A stretch of DNA of 64,000 nt from CAVRCA01 sp965218045 (GTDB lineage Bacteria > Pseudomonadota > Alphaproteobacteria > Acetobacterales > Acetobacteraceae): NCBI GenBank assembly GCA_965218045.1, contig CBDCJX010000008.1, positions 1 to 64,000 of the forward strand. The letters run 5' to 3'. Under the pieces are notes generated by a model that saw only the letters and a program-made list of their open reading frames with translations, ran no database searches and had not been told where the DNA came from. Shown here one piece after another: positions 33,023 through 42,786 of the stretch; positions within the stretch are counted from its first letter, which is position 1; the number at the start of each line of letters is the position of its first letter. The position numbers were made by a program, and so were the translations under genes.

Positions 33023-35578
33023 ATGACCGACACGCCCGCGCAACTGAGCGGGTTTTCCGAGAAGGGCCAGCCGGTGGTGGATCCAGTTCTCAAGATCGTC
33101 ACGTCGCATGATGCCGCCGAGGCCGAGGCGCCGCTGCCGGCGCGCCCGGGGGACGTCGCCTCGCTCCGCGCCAGCATCCTCGACAAGCTCACCTATCATG
33201 TCGGCAAGGCGCGCGTCGTCGCAACCGACCGGGACTGGTTCGTGGCGACCGCGTTGGCGGTGCGCGACCGGGTGGTGGATCGCTGGCTCGCGAGCAACGA
33301 GAAGACCTACCAGCAGGGCTCCAAGCGGGTCTATTACCTGTCGCTCGAGTTCCTCATCGGCCGACTGCTGTTCGACGCGCTGAACAATCTCGGCCTCACC
33401 GATACGGTCCGCACCGCCCTCGGCGAGCTCGATTTCGACCTCGACCGGCTACGCACGGTGGAGCCCGACGCCGCCCTCGGCAATGGCGGCCTCGGCCGGC
33501 TCGCCGCCTGCTACATGGAGAGCATGGCCTCGCTCGACGTGCCCGCGCACGGTTACGGCATCCGCTACGACCACGGCCTGTTTCAGCAACTGGTGAAGAA
33601 CGGCTGGCAGCAGGAATATCCCGAGGAATGGCTGTCCTCCGGCAATCCCTGGGAGTTCGAGCGGTCGGAGCTGTATTTCGACGTCGGCTTCGGCGGCTCG
33701 GTGGAGGAGGCGCGAACCCCGGAGGGCGCGGTATCCCACGTCTGGCGCCCGGCCGAGATCATTGAGGCCGTCGCGTTCGACATCCCGGTGGTCGGCTGGC
33801 GCGGCCGGCGGGTGAACACGCTGCGTTTGTGGTCCGCCCGGCCGGCCGATCCGCTGCGGCTCGACACGTTCAATCTCGGCGACCACGCCGGCGCGCTGGC
33901 CGATCGGGTGCGGGCCGAGACCATCACAAAAGTGCTCTACCCGAGCGACGCCACCCCGGCCGGCCAGGAGTTGCGGCTGCGCCAGGAATACTTCTTCGCC
34001 TCGGCCTCGCTGCAGGACCTGGTGCGTCGCCACATCAAGCGGTTTGGCGACATCGCCACCCTGTCCGACAAGGCGGCGGTGCAGCTCAACGACACGCACC
34101 CGGCGATCGCGGTCACCGAGCTGATGCGCATCCTGGTCGACCAATACCACGTTCCCTGGGACACGGCGTGGCGGATCACCCAGGCAACGTTCTGCTACAC
34201 CAACCACACCCTGCTGCCGGAAGCGCTGGAGCGTTGGCCGGTGTCGCTGATGGAGCGGCTATTCCCGCGCCACATGCAGATCATCTACCTGATCAACGCA
34301 CGGCACCTTTCACAGGTCCGCGCCGCCCATCCTGGCGATGACGTGCTGCTGTCCAGCGTCTCGTTGATCGACGAGCAGCACGGGCGCGCGGTGCGCATGG
34401 GTCACCTCGCCTTCCTCGGCTCGCACGGCGTGAATGGCGTCTCGGAACTGCACACCGCCTTGATGAAGCGGACGGTGTTTCGCGACATGCACGTGTTGTT
34501 CCCCGAGCGCATCGTCAACAAGACCAACGGGATCACCTTTCGTCGCTGGCTGCATCAGGCGAACCCGGGGCTGCTGAAGCTCGCGGTCGACACGGTCGGG
34601 CCACGCGTGCTCGACGATGAGACCGCGCTCGAAGCGCTCGCACCATTGGCGGAGGACGCCGGGTTCCGCGATCGTTTCGCCGCCGTCAAGCGAGACAACA
34701 AGATCGCTTTGGCCGGGTTGATCCGGGATCAGCTCGAGATCGCGGTCGATCCCTCGGCGCTGTTCGACGTGCAGATCAAGCGCATCCACGAATACAAGCG
34801 CCAGTTGCTGAACATCCTGGAGACGATCGCGCTGTACGATTCGATCCGCGCTTACCCGATGCTCGAATGGGCCCCGCGGGTGAAAATTTTCGCTGGCAAG
34901 GCCGCCGCCGGCTATCACTCGGCCAAGCTGATCATCAAGCTCGCCCACGATGTCGCCCGGGTGATCAACACCGACCCCGCCGTCGGCGATCGGCTGAAGG
35001 TGGCGTTCCTGCCGAATTACTGCGTCAGCCTCGCCGAGGTGATCATCCCGGCGGCCGATCTTTCGGAGCAGATCTCCACCGCCGGCTTGGAAGCGTCGGG
35101 CACCGGCAACATGAAGCTGGCGCTGAACGGCGCCTTGACCATCGGCACGCTCGACGGGGCCAACATCGAGATACGCGAGCGCGTCGGCGCGGAGCACATG
35201 TTCATCTTCGGCCTCAACGCGGCCGAGGTGCAGGAACGTCGGGCCAGCGGCAACGACAGCACCCCGTTCATTGCCGCCGATGGGGCGCTGGCCGAGGCGT
35301 TGCTCGCGGTGGAGAGCGGCGTGTTCTCGCCGGACGAACGCACCCGCTATCACGGTCTGGTACACGGGCTGCGGCATCACGACGTGTTCATGCTATGCGC
35401 CGATTTCGCGTCCTATTTCGAGACGCAGCGCAAGGTTGACGGTCGGTGGCGCGATCCGGCCTCATGGTGGCGCTCGGCGATCATCAACACCGCGCGCGTT
35501 GCCTGGTTCTCATCCGACCGCAGCATCCGCGACTACGCCCACGAGTTATGGAAGGTGCCGACCTGGCCCAACACATGA
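33023..35578 (+). CDS. glgP: Glycogen phosphorylase
   Basis: 851 residues from ATG 33023 (GAGG 12-15 bases upstream); a further in-frame ATG at 33005 is less likely. It releases glucose-1-phosphate from alpha-1,4-glucan. Family blocks: RVYYLSLEFLIGRLL, DAALGNGGLGRLAACYMES, YGIRYDHGLFQQ, QLNDTHPAIAVTELMR, TNHTLLPEALERW, KTNGITFRRWL and EASGTGNMKLALNGALTIGTLDGANIE, where the lysine of GNMK (Lys698) binds PLP. It heads a glgP-glgC-glgA group. No branching enzyme glgB or debranching glgX is in the window. Confidence 0.96.
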   Translation: MTDTPAQLSGFSEKGQPVVDPVLKIVTSHDAAEAEAPLPARPGDVASLRASILDKLTYHVGKARVVATDRDWFVATALAVRDRVVDRWLASNEKTYQQGSKRVYYLSLEFLIGRLLFDALNNLGLTDTVRTALGELDFDLDRLRTVEPDAALGNGGLGRLAACYMESMASLDVPAHGYGIRYDHGLFQQLVKNGWQQEYPEEWLSSGNPWEFERSELYFDVGFGGSVEEARTPEGAVSHVWRPAEIIEAVAFDIPVVGWRGRRVNTLRLWSARPADPLRLDTFNLGDHAGALADRVRAETITKVLYPSDATPAGQELRLRQEYFFASASLQDLVRRHIKRFGDIATLSDKAAVQLNDTHPAIAVTELMRILVDQYHVPWDTAWRITQATFCYTNHTLLPEALERWPVSLMERLFPRHMQIIYLINARHLSQVRAAHPGDDVLLSSVSLIDEQHGRAVRMGHLAFLGSHGVNGVSELHTALMKRTVFRDMHVLFPERIVNKTNGITFRRWLHQANPGLLKLAVDTVGPRVLDDETALEALAPLAEDAGFRDRFAAVKRDNKIALAGLIRDQLEIAVDPSALFDVQIKRIHEYKRQLLNILETIALYDSIRAYPMLEWAPRVKIFAGKAAAGYHSAKLIIKLAHDVARVINTDPAVGDRLKVAFLPNYCVSLAEVIIPAADLSEQISTAGLEASGTGNMKLALNGALTIGTLDGANIEIRERVGAEHMFIFGLNAAEVQERRASGNDSTPFIAADGALAEALLAVESGVFSPDERTRYHGLVHGLRHHDVFMLCADFASYFETQRKVDGRWRDPASWWRSAIINTARVAWFSSDRSIRDYAHELWKVPTWPNT

Positions 35579-35609
35579 CCCGCTGCTGTTAAGGGAGACG
35601 CGCCCGACC

Positions 35610-36878
35610 ATGCCACCCAAGCCGACCCTGAGCGGCCCGATCGCACGGTCGGCCATGGCTTACGTGCTTGCCGGCGGACGCGGCACGAGGCTCGAGGACC
35701 TGACCGACCGACGCGCCAAGCCGGCGGTGTATTTCGGTGGCAAGTCGCGCATCATCGACTTCGCGCTGTCCAACGCGCTGAACTCCGGCATCCGCCGCAT
35801 CGGCGTTGCCACGCAATACAAGGCGCACAGCCTGATCCGCCATCTGCAACGCGGCTGGAACTTCTTTCATCCGCAACGCAATGAGAGCTTCGATATCCTG
35901 CCCGCCAGCCAGCGCGGCAACAGCGCCGACTGGTACGCCGGCACCGCTGACGCAATCTATCAGAACATCGACATCATCGAGAGCTACGCGCCGGAATACA
36001 TCGTCGTGCTGGCCGGCGATCACGTCTACAAGATGGACTACGAATTCATGCTGCAGCAGCATGTCGAGCAGGGTGCCGACGTGACCGTGGGCTGCATTGA
36101 GGTGCCGCGCGCAGACGCATCCGCCTTCGGTGTGATGCACATCGACAACGAGGATCGCATCCTGGCCTTCGTCGAGAAGCCGGCGGACCCGCCGCCGATG
36201 CCGGACAATCCGGACACGGCACTCGCCAGCATGGGCATCTACGTGTTCGCCACGCGCTTCCTCATCGACCAGCTCAAGCGCGATGCGGCCGATCCCAATT
36301 CCAGCCGCGACTTCGGCAAGGACATCATTCCGCATCTGGTCTATCACGGCCGCGCGGTGGCGCACCGGTTCGCCGACTCCTGCGTTCGCTCGTCGGCCGA
36401 ATCGACGGCTTATTGGCGCGACGTCGGCACGGTCGATGCCTACTGGGAAGCCAATATCGACCTCACCGACGTGGTTCCCGCGCTCGATCTGTTCGACCGC
36501 GCCTGGCCGATCTGGACCTATGCCGAGATCACGCCGCCCGCCAAGTTCGTGCATGACGCGCCGGGGCGACGCGGGATGGCGCTCTCGTCGCTGGTCTCCG
36601 GCGGCTGCATCGTCTCCGGCGGCAGCCTGAAACGCTCGCTGCTGTTCACCGGCGTTCACGTCCATTCCTTCGCCCAGGTGGAGAACGCGGTGATCCTGCC
36701 GGGCGTGGATGTCGGCCAGGGGGCGAGGCTGACCAACGTGGTGGTCGACCAGGGCGTGCGCATCCCGCCGGGCCTGGTGATCGGCGAGGATGCCGAAAAC
36801 GACGCCGCGCGCTTCCGGCGCACGCCGAAAGGTATTTCGCTCGTCACCCAGCCGATGATCGACCGACTGAGCCGCTAG
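35610..36878 (+). CDS. glgC: Glucose-1-phosphate adenylyltransferase
   Basis: 422 residues, ATG 35610, AAGGGAG upstream. It makes ADP-glucose, the committed step of glycogen synthesis. The nucleotidyltransferase part has YVLAGGRGTRLEDLTDRRAKPAVYFGG (pyrophosphorylase signature and activator-site Lys), SRIIDFALSNALNSGIRR, WYAGTADAIYQN and VVLAGDHVYKMDY. The C-terminal half is the left-handed beta-helix with the allosteric region (GRRGMALSSLVSGGCIVSGG, NAVILPGVDVGQGARL). It lies between the glgP and glgA genes with short gaps. Confidence 0.96.
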   Translation: MPPKPTLSGPIARSAMAYVLAGGRGTRLEDLTDRRAKPAVYFGGKSRIIDFALSNALNSGIRRIGVATQYKAHSLIRHLQRGWNFFHPQRNESFDILPASQRGNSADWYAGTADAIYQNIDIIESYAPEYIVVLAGDHVYKMDYEFMLQQHVEQGADVTVGCIEVPRADASAFGVMHIDNEDRILAFVEKPADPPPMPDNPDTALASMGIYVFATRFLIDQLKRDAADPNSSRDFGKDIIPHLVYHGRAVAHRFADSCVRSSAESTAYWRDVGTVDAYWEANIDLTDVVPALDLFDRAWPIWTYAEITPPAKFVHDAPGRRGMALSSLVSGGCIVSGGSLKRSLLFTGVHVHSFAQVENAVILPGVDVGQGARLTNVVVDQGVRIPPGLVIGEDAENDAARFRRTPKGISLVTQPMIDRLSR

Positions 36879-36883
36879 CGCCG

Positions 36884-38338
36884 GTGCGCGTCCTCGCGGT
36901 CGCCTCGGAGGTCTACCCGGTGGTCAAGACCGGCGGCCTCGCCGATGTCGTGGGCGCGCTACCGGGCGCGTTGGCGCCACTCGGGGTCGAGGTTGCCACC
37001 CTCGTGCCGGGGTACCCCGCCGTGCTCGCCGCCCTGGGCACGACCGAGCAACGCCGCACCTACCCCGATCTGTTCGGCGGCCCGGCTCGGGTGCTGGAGG
37101 GAGAGGCGGCCGGCCAACGCCTGCTCGCGATCGAGGCGCCGCATCTCTACCACCGGCCGGGCAACCCCTATGTCGGGCCGGACGGCAACGACTGGCCGGA
37201 CAACCCGATCCGCTTCGCTGCCCTCGCCGCGGTCGCCAACGATCTCGGCCTCGGCCACGCACCGGGCTTGCCGCCGTCCGACATCGTGCACGCGCATGAC
37301 TGGCCGGCGGGGTTGGCGCCGGCCTACCTGCACTATCAGGGCGGGCCGCGCCCCGGCACGGTGATGACCGTGCACAATCTGGCGTTCCAGGGCCAGGTTC
37401 CCGCCGGCCTGCTGGCCAGGCTCGGCCTGCCGCCTTCGGCGTACGGTATTGACGGCGTCGAGTACTACCGTTCGATCGGCTACCTGAAAGCTGGGCTGCG
37501 CTTGGCCGACCGGATCACCACGGTCTCGCCGACCTACGCTGTCGAGATCCGCACGCCGGAAGCCGGCATGGGCATGGACGGGCTGCTGCGCGCCCGCGCC
37601 GAGCATCTGCGCGGCATCCTCAACGGCATCGACACCGACGTCTGGAATTCCGCCACCGACCCACTGATCGCCGCGCCGTTCAGCGCCGCCGACCTGGAAT
37701 CGCGCGGGCGCAACAAGGCGGCGCTGCAAGCCCGGCTCGGCCTGACCCAGGATGCCGGCGCGCTGCTGTTCGGCGTGGTTAGTCGGCTCACCTGGCAGAA
37801 GGGGCTGGACCTGCTGCTCGACGTGTTGCCGGACCTGCTGGCCAGCGGGGCGCAGCTCGCCCTGCTGGGCACCGGCGAGCCGGCGATCGAGCGCGGCTTC
37901 GCGGCTGCCGTGCGCGCCCATCCCGGCCGGGTCGGCGCGCTGATCGGCTATGACGAGGCGCTGGCGCATCTGGTGCAGGCCGGCGCCGACGCGGTGCTGG
38001 TGCCGTCGCGCTTCGAGCCGTGCGGGCTGACCCAGCTTTGCGCCCTGCGTTATGGCGCCCTGCCAATCGTGGCCCGGGTCGGCGGCCTGGCCGACAGCGT
38101 GATCGACGCCAACGCGATGGCGCTCGCCGCCGGTCTCGGCACCGGGCTGCAATTCGCGCCGACCACGCGCGAGATGCTGGCGAGCGCGATCCGGCGCGCC
38201 GACAAGCTGTGGCGCCAACCGGCGGCGTGGCGGCAGATGCAACGCAACGCGATGGCGACGGACGTGTCCTGGCGTCGTCCGGCCGAGCACTACGCGGCGC
38301 TGTATCGCGAAATCCTCGCCGAGCGCGCCGGCGGTTGA
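36884..38338 (+). CDS. glgA: Glycogen synthase (ADP-glucose)
   Basis: 484 residues, GTG start at 36884, five bases after the glgC stop. GT5 family: the N-terminal ADP-glucose loop is KTGGLADVVGALP. HAHDWPAGLAPAYL, TVHNLAFQGQVP, LTWQKGLDLLLDVLP and the C-terminal SRFEPCGLTQLCALRYGALPIVARVGGLADSV with the catalytic Glu of the E-X7-E motif follow. It elongates alpha-1,4-glucan. Compared with E. coli GlgA (477 residues) the length is normal. Confidence 0.96.
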   Translation: MRVLAVASEVYPVVKTGGLADVVGALPGALAPLGVEVATLVPGYPAVLAALGTTEQRRTYPDLFGGPARVLEGEAAGQRLLAIEAPHLYHRPGNPYVGPDGNDWPDNPIRFAALAAVANDLGLGHAPGLPPSDIVHAHDWPAGLAPAYLHYQGGPRPGTVMTVHNLAFQGQVPAGLLARLGLPPSAYGIDGVEYYRSIGYLKAGLRLADRITTVSPTYAVEIRTPEAGMGMDGLLRARAEHLRGILNGIDTDVWNSATDPLIAAPFSAADLESRGRNKAALQARLGLTQDAGALLFGVVSRLTWQKGLDLLLDVLPDLLASGAQLALLGTGEPAIERGFAAAVRAHPGRVGALIGYDEALAHLVQAGADAVLVPSRFEPCGLTQLCALRYGALPIVARVGGLADSVIDANAMALAAGLGTGLQFAPTTREMLASAIRRADKLWRQPAAWRQMQRNAMATDVSWRRPAEHYAALYREILAERAGG

Positions 38339-38394
38339 CCAGGCCGCTGCGGGTTGCAAGGTGTGCTTCCCCGCGTCCCCGATCGGAGAGCCCC

Positions 38395-39786
38395 ATGCCA
38401 CAGGTCGACCAGATCCTCCAACACGTCGATGCGGAACTCGATCGGTCTCGGGAAAACCTGTTCGCGTTGCTGCGCATCCCGAGCATCAGCGCCCAGCCCG
38501 ACCACACGCAAGACTGCCTGCGGGCGGCCGAGTGGTTGCGCGACCAGTTCACCGGCCTCGGCTTCGTGGCCGGACTGCGTTCGACCCCGGGGCACCCGGT
38601 GGTGCTGGCGCACCATCCCGGACCCGCCGACTATCGCGGGCCGCATGTGCTGTTCTACGGCCATTACGACGTGCAGCCGCCGGAGCCGCTCGATCTGTGG
38701 ACCAGCCCGCCGTTCGAGCCGCACCTCAGCGACGGACCACGCGGCAAGCGCATTGTCGGGCGTGGCGCGGTCGACGACAAAGGCCAGGTGATGATGTTCC
38801 TCGAAGCACTGCGCGCCTGGCACATGGCGGGCGGCGGCATCCCGGCGCGCCTCACCGTGCTGATCGAAGGCGAGGAGGAGGTCGGCAGCGTCAACCTCGA
38901 ACCGTTCCTGACGGCGAACAAGGCCTCGCTGGGCTGCGACCTCGCCCTGATCAGCGACACCAACATGTGGGACATCGATACGCCGGCGCTCACCACCCGG
39001 CTGCGCGGCCTGGTCTATACGGAGATCACCTTGCGCGGGCCGGGCCGAGACTTGCATTCCGGCCTGTTCGGCGGCTCGGCGCTCAACCCGATCAACGTCC
39101 TCACCCGCATGCTCGGCGACTTGCACGACGCGGAGGGACGCGTGCAAATCCCGGGCTTCTACGACGGGGTTAAGCCGCTCGCGGCCGAGCAGGCGCGTCA
39201 GTGGGCGGCGCTGGGCTTCGACGAGACGGCGTTCCTCGCCGAGATCGGGCTGAGCGCGCCCTCGGGCGAAACCGATCGCCCGGCGCTTGAGCGGCTGTGG
39301 GCGCGGCCGACCGCCGACATCAACGGTATCTGGGGCGGCTATGCCGGGCCGGGCAGCAAGACGGTGATCGCGGCGCAGGCCTCGGCGAAGCTGTCGTTCC
39401 GGCTGGTGCCCGGCCAGGAGCCGTCGGCGGTGATCGACGGGCTGCAACGCTTCCTGGCCGAGCGTACCCCGCCGGGGGCGCAGGTCGAGGTGCAGGTGCA
39501 CGGCGCCTCGCCGGGGATCGAGGTTCCGACCGACTCACCCTGGGTCGCGGCGGCGGCGGCGGCGCTCGCGGAAGAATTCGGCAAGCCGGCAGTGCTGACC
39601 GGCAGCGGCGGCTCGATCCCGGTGGTCGAGGCGCTGCGCCGCCATCTCGGCATCGACTCGCTGCTGATGGGCTTCGGCCTGGAGGACGACCAGATCCACA
39701 GTCCGAACGAGAAATTCGAGCTGCGGTGCTTCCACCACGGCATCCGCTCGCACGTGCGTCTGCTGGCGAAATTCGCCGACGGCTGA
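38395..39786 (+). CDS. M20 family dipeptidase/metallopeptidase
   Basis: 463 residues, ATG 38395 after CGGAGAG. Metal ligands and catalytic residues of the M20/CPG2-carnosinase type are visible: LFYGHYDVQPPEP (His/Asp), GRGAVDDKGQ (bridging Asp), IEGEEEVGS (catalytic and ligand Glu), ISDTNMWD (Asp) and a C-terminal EDDQIHSPNEKF (His). The lid domain (GRDLHSGLFGGSALNPINVL) mediates dimerisation. It probably cleaves dipeptides or N-acyl amino acids in the cytoplasm. It follows the glycogen genes by 56 bases, but no functional link is evident. Confidence 0.9.
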   Translation: MPQVDQILQHVDAELDRSRENLFALLRIPSISAQPDHTQDCLRAAEWLRDQFTGLGFVAGLRSTPGHPVVLAHHPGPADYRGPHVLFYGHYDVQPPEPLDLWTSPPFEPHLSDGPRGKRIVGRGAVDDKGQVMMFLEALRAWHMAGGGIPARLTVLIEGEEEVGSVNLEPFLTANKASLGCDLALISDTNMWDIDTPALTTRLRGLVYTEITLRGPGRDLHSGLFGGSALNPINVLTRMLGDLHDAEGRVQIPGFYDGVKPLAAEQARQWAALGFDETAFLAEIGLSAPSGETDRPALERLWARPTADINGIWGGYAGPGSKTVIAAQASAKLSFRLVPGQEPSAVIDGLQRFLAERTPPGAQVEVQVHGASPGIEVPTDSPWVAAAAAALAEEFGKPAVLTGSGGSIPVVEALRRHLGIDSLLMGFGLEDDQIHSPNEKFELRCFHHGIRSHVRLLAKFADG

Positions 39787-39899
39787 GCCGCCGCGCGGGT
39801 CGCCCACCCCCTCGCCAACCGGCGGCGCTTGGGGCAGACAGTTCCCCGCCCTGACTGCCCACCCCTGACTGCCCGCTTTTGACTGGAGGACACGCGCGC

Positions 39900-42062
39900 A
39901 TGGAAACCATCGAAGCCGGCGGCCTGACGATCGCCAAGACCCTGCACGATTTCGTCGTCCACGAGGCGATCCCCGGCAGCGGCCTCAACCCCGGCGAGTT
40001 CTGGCCGAAATTCGCCGCGCTGATCCACGAGCTCGCGCCGCGCAACAAGGCGCTGCTCGCCAGGCGTGACGCGTTGCAGGCCCAGATCGACGAGTGGCAC
40101 CGCGCCAATCGCGGCAAACCGCTCGACCAGGCGGAGTACACTCAGTTCCTGCGCGACATCGGCTATCTCCAGCCCGAGCCGGCGGATTTCGCCGTCAGCA
40201 CGATGAACGTCGACCCGGAGATCGCCAGCATCGCCGGGCCGCAGCTCGTGGTGCCGGTGACCAACGCCCGCTACGCGCTGAACGCCGCCAATGCGCGCTG
40301 GGGCAGCTTGTACGACGCGTTCTACGGCACTGATGTCATCCCCGAGGAGGGCGGCGCGACGCGGGCCGGCGGCTACAACAAGCAGCGCGGCGAGCGGGTG
40401 ATCGCCCGCGCCCGCGCGGTACTCGACCAGATCGCACCGCTCGCCAGCGGCAGCCATGCCGACACCACCCGTTACGCGCTGGACGGCGACGCATTGCGGG
40501 TCGAGCTCAAGGACGGCGGCAAGACCGGGCTCGCCGACCCGGCACAGTTCGTCGGCTATGTCGGCGACGCGACGCAGCTCGCCACGGTGTTGCTGAAGCA
40601 CAATGGATTGCACGTGGAGTTGAAGATCGATCGCGCGCATCCGATCGGCAAGGACGATCCCGCCGGGCTCGCCGACGTGATCATGGAAGCCGCTATCACC
40701 ACGATCCAGGACTGCGAGGATTCTGTCGCCACGGTGGACGCCGCCGACAAGGTGGTTGCCTATCGCAACTGGCTCGGCTTGATGAAGGGCACGCTGGAGG
40801 ACACGTTCGAGAAGGGCGGCGAGCAGGTCACGCGCCGATTGCACACCGACCGCCGCTACACTGCACCCGGCGGCGGCGGCCTGACCCTGCCCGGTCGCAG
40901 CCTGATGCTGGTGCGCAATGTCGGCCACCACATGTACACCGACGCGGTGCGCGACCGCGACGGCGCGGAAATCCCGGAGGGAATGCTCGACGCCGCCGTC
41001 ACGTCGCTGATCGCGCTGCACGACATTCGCGGCGGCGGCCCGATCCACAACAGCCGCACGGGCTCGGTCTACATCGTCAAGCCGAAGATGCACGGACCCG
41101 ACGAGGTCGAATTCGCCGGCGCGCTGTTCGATCGCGTCGAGGACATGCTGAGCCTGCCGCGCTACACCGTGAAGATGGGCATCATGGACGAGGAGCGACG
41201 CACCTCGGCCAACCTCAAGGCGTGCATCCACGCGGCGAAGGATCGCGTGGTGTTCATCAACACCGGCTTCCTCGACCGCACCGGCGACGAGATGCACACC
41301 TCGATCGAAGCCGGACCGATGGTGCGCAAGAACGAGATGCGCAACACCGCCTGGATTCGCGCCTACGAGGACCAGAACGTCGATATCGGCCTCGCCTGCG
41401 GCCTGCGCGGTCGGGCGCAGATCGGCAAGGGCATGTGGGCGGCCCCCGACCGCATGGCGGACATGGTCGCGCAGAAGATCGGCCATCCGAAGGCGGGGGC
41501 CAACACTGCCTGGGTGCCGTCGCCCACCGCGGCGACCTTGCACGCGCTGCACTACCACGAGATCGACGTCGCCGCGCGGCAGAGCGAAATCGCCTCGCGC
41601 GCGCGCGCGCCGCTGTCCGACCTGCTGACCATTCCGGTGGCCGATCGGCCTAACTGGTCGCCGGACGATCTGGCGCAGGAGCTCGACAACAACTGCCAGG
41701 GCATTCTCGGCTACGTGGTGCGCTGGATCGACCAGGGCGTCGGCTGCTCGAAGGTGCCGGACGTCCATGATGTCGGGCTGATGGAGGACCGCGCCACCTT
41801 GCGCATTTCGAGCCAGCACATCGCCAATTGGCTGCATCACGGCGTGGTCACCGAGGAGCAGGTGATGAGCACGCTGCAACGCATGGCGGCGGTGGTGGAC
41901 CGGCAGAACGAGGGCGACAGCGCCTACCGCCCGATGGCGCCTTCGTTCGAGGGCCCGGCCTTTGCCGCCGCCCGCGACCTGATTTTTCAGGGTCGCGAAC
42001 AACCGAACGGCTACACCGAGTTCATCCTGCACAGCCGCCGACGCGAGGCGAAGGGCGCGTAG
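39900..42062 (+). CDS. glcB: Malate synthase G
   Basis: 720 residues, ATG 39900 with CTGGAGGA upstream. It condenses glyoxylate and acetyl-CoA to malate. Blocks: ALNAANARWGSLYDAFYGTD near the front, LKIDRAHPIGKDDPAGLADV, TTIQDCEDSVATVDAADKV (Mg-binding Glu/Asp), NVGHHMYTDAV, YIVKPKMHGPDEV, VKMGIMDEERRTSANLKACI, NTGFLDRTGDEMHT and GKGMWAAPDRM. The C-terminus NGYTEFILHSRRREAKGA is intact. Its last 41 bases overlap the end of the convergent comB-like gene, and a second, diverged copy of its 3' end lies 775 bp downstream. Confidence 0.97.
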   Translation: METIEAGGLTIAKTLHDFVVHEAIPGSGLNPGEFWPKFAALIHELAPRNKALLARRDALQAQIDEWHRANRGKPLDQAEYTQFLRDIGYLQPEPADFAVSTMNVDPEIASIAGPQLVVPVTNARYALNAANARWGSLYDAFYGTDVIPEEGGATRAGGYNKQRGERVIARARAVLDQIAPLASGSHADTTRYALDGDALRVELKDGGKTGLADPAQFVGYVGDATQLATVLLKHNGLHVELKIDRAHPIGKDDPAGLADVIMEAAITTIQDCEDSVATVDAADKVVAYRNWLGLMKGTLEDTFEKGGEQVTRRLHTDRRYTAPGGGGLTLPGRSLMLVRNVGHHMYTDAVRDRDGAEIPEGMLDAAVTSLIALHDIRGGGPIHNSRTGSVYIVKPKMHGPDEVEFAGALFDRVEDMLSLPRYTVKMGIMDEERRTSANLKACIHAAKDRVVFINTGFLDRTGDEMHTSIEAGPMVRKNEMRNTAWIRAYEDQNVDIGLACGLRGRAQIGKGMWAAPDRMADMVAQKIGHPKAGANTAWVPSPTAATLHALHYHEIDVAARQSEIASRARAPLSDLLTIPVADRPNWSPDDLAQELDNNCQGILGYVVRWIDQGVGCSKVPDVHDVGLMEDRATLRISSQHIANWLHHGVVTEEQVMSTLQRMAAVVDRQNEGDSAYRPMAPSFEGPAFAAARDLIFQGREQPNGYTEFILHSRRREAKGA
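42012..42057 (+). repeat. Malate synthase 3'-end repeat, copy 1 (copy 2 at 42787-42833)
   Basis: TACACCGAGTTCATCCTGCA and the following bases to 42057 recur at 42787-42833 with only a few differences (GAG to GGG, CGCCGA to CGCTGA, AAGGG to GAGGGG). In copy 2 the frame reads NNYTGFILHSR then stop, a recognisable malate synthase ending. The two copies flank the comB-like gene. Confidence 0.8.
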
Positions 42063-42747
42063 GCCGTTCCATGCGGGCAACGCGGCGCCCATCCTCCGAG
42101 CCGATCCTGATCGCGAAATCGTAGCGATCGATATCGAGCGCGATCTCCAGATCCTTCGGATGCAGGTGCGGCCGCGACGGGTCATGGAAGTGACCGATCT
42201 CGCCGCCGGCCAGGATGACGTCGCGAACGGCGCCTGGATTTCCTGGCCTGCCTTGCAGAAGGTTGCGCAGATGCAGGGCACACAGCTCATCCTCGTCCGT
42301 CCGCTCAACGGCGTTGTTACCCATCGCGACGAGGGTGACACGGTCGGGACTGCCTGCAAGAAGCGCCCGCGCCGTGGCGCTCGCAGTCACCAACGACGCG
42401 GCATACAGCGATTCCGCGTTGGTCGCTGCGGCAACCCCCTGCGTGCCTGCACCCGTTCGTTGCGCGATCGTCTTCCCAGTGAAGTCGAGCGACGAGATTG
42501 CGAACGGCGAGTTGCCGAAGTCGAACCCGGCTGGCGCGCGGCCCCCGACCTCGCCCATGCACAGCTGCGCCAATCCGCGCTGTCGCAGGTCGAGGGCTTC
42601 CTCGACGGTGCTCACCATGACGATCCGAGCTGCCCCGTTCGCCAATGCGACGGCCGCTGTCGTAAAGGCCCGGAACACGTCGATGATCGCCACACGACCC
42701 GCGGCGTTCTCCGCGCCAGCCCGGAGACTTTCAATCACGATTGCCAT
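42022..42747 (-). CDS. 2-phosphosulfolactate phosphatase (ComB) family protein
   Basis: 241 residues from ATG 42747 (GAGGA 12-16 bases upstream). VAIIDVFRAFTTAAVALANG is the N-terminal ComB motif with the DVxRAxTT metal/phosphate site, followed by EEALDLRQRG, MGEVGGRAPAGFDFGNSPF (the E.GG....F.GNSP signature), QRTGAGTQGV (R/GT phosphate loop) and LVAMGNNA. ComB hydrolyses 2-phosphosulfolactate in coenzyme M synthesis; bacterial homologues are mostly uncharacterised. It converges with glcB and overlaps its last 41 bases, and a duplicated glcB end lies just upstream of its start, so it appears to be an insertion. Confidence 0.85.
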   Translation of the reverse strand: MAIVIESLRAGAENAAGRVAIIDVFRAFTTAAVALANGAARIVMVSTVEEALDLRQRGLAQLCMGEVGGRAPAGFDFGNSPFAISSLDFTGKTIAQRTGAGTQGVAAATNAESLYAASLVTASATARALLAGSPDRVTLVAMGNNAVERTDEDELCALHLRNLLQGRPGNPGAVRDVILAGGEIGHFHDPSRPHLHPKDLEIALDIDRYDFAIRIGSEDGRRVARMERPTRPSPRVGGCAG

Positions 42748-42786
42748 CTGCAGTATCAGTCCTCCCGCCCCGCGCAGCCCAACAAT

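Noticed and set aside
39339..42359. A 1,006-codon minus-strand frame opposite the peptidase and malate synthase genes
   Set aside because: Composition mirrors the codon third-base bias of the well-supported plus-strand genes and no motif is present.
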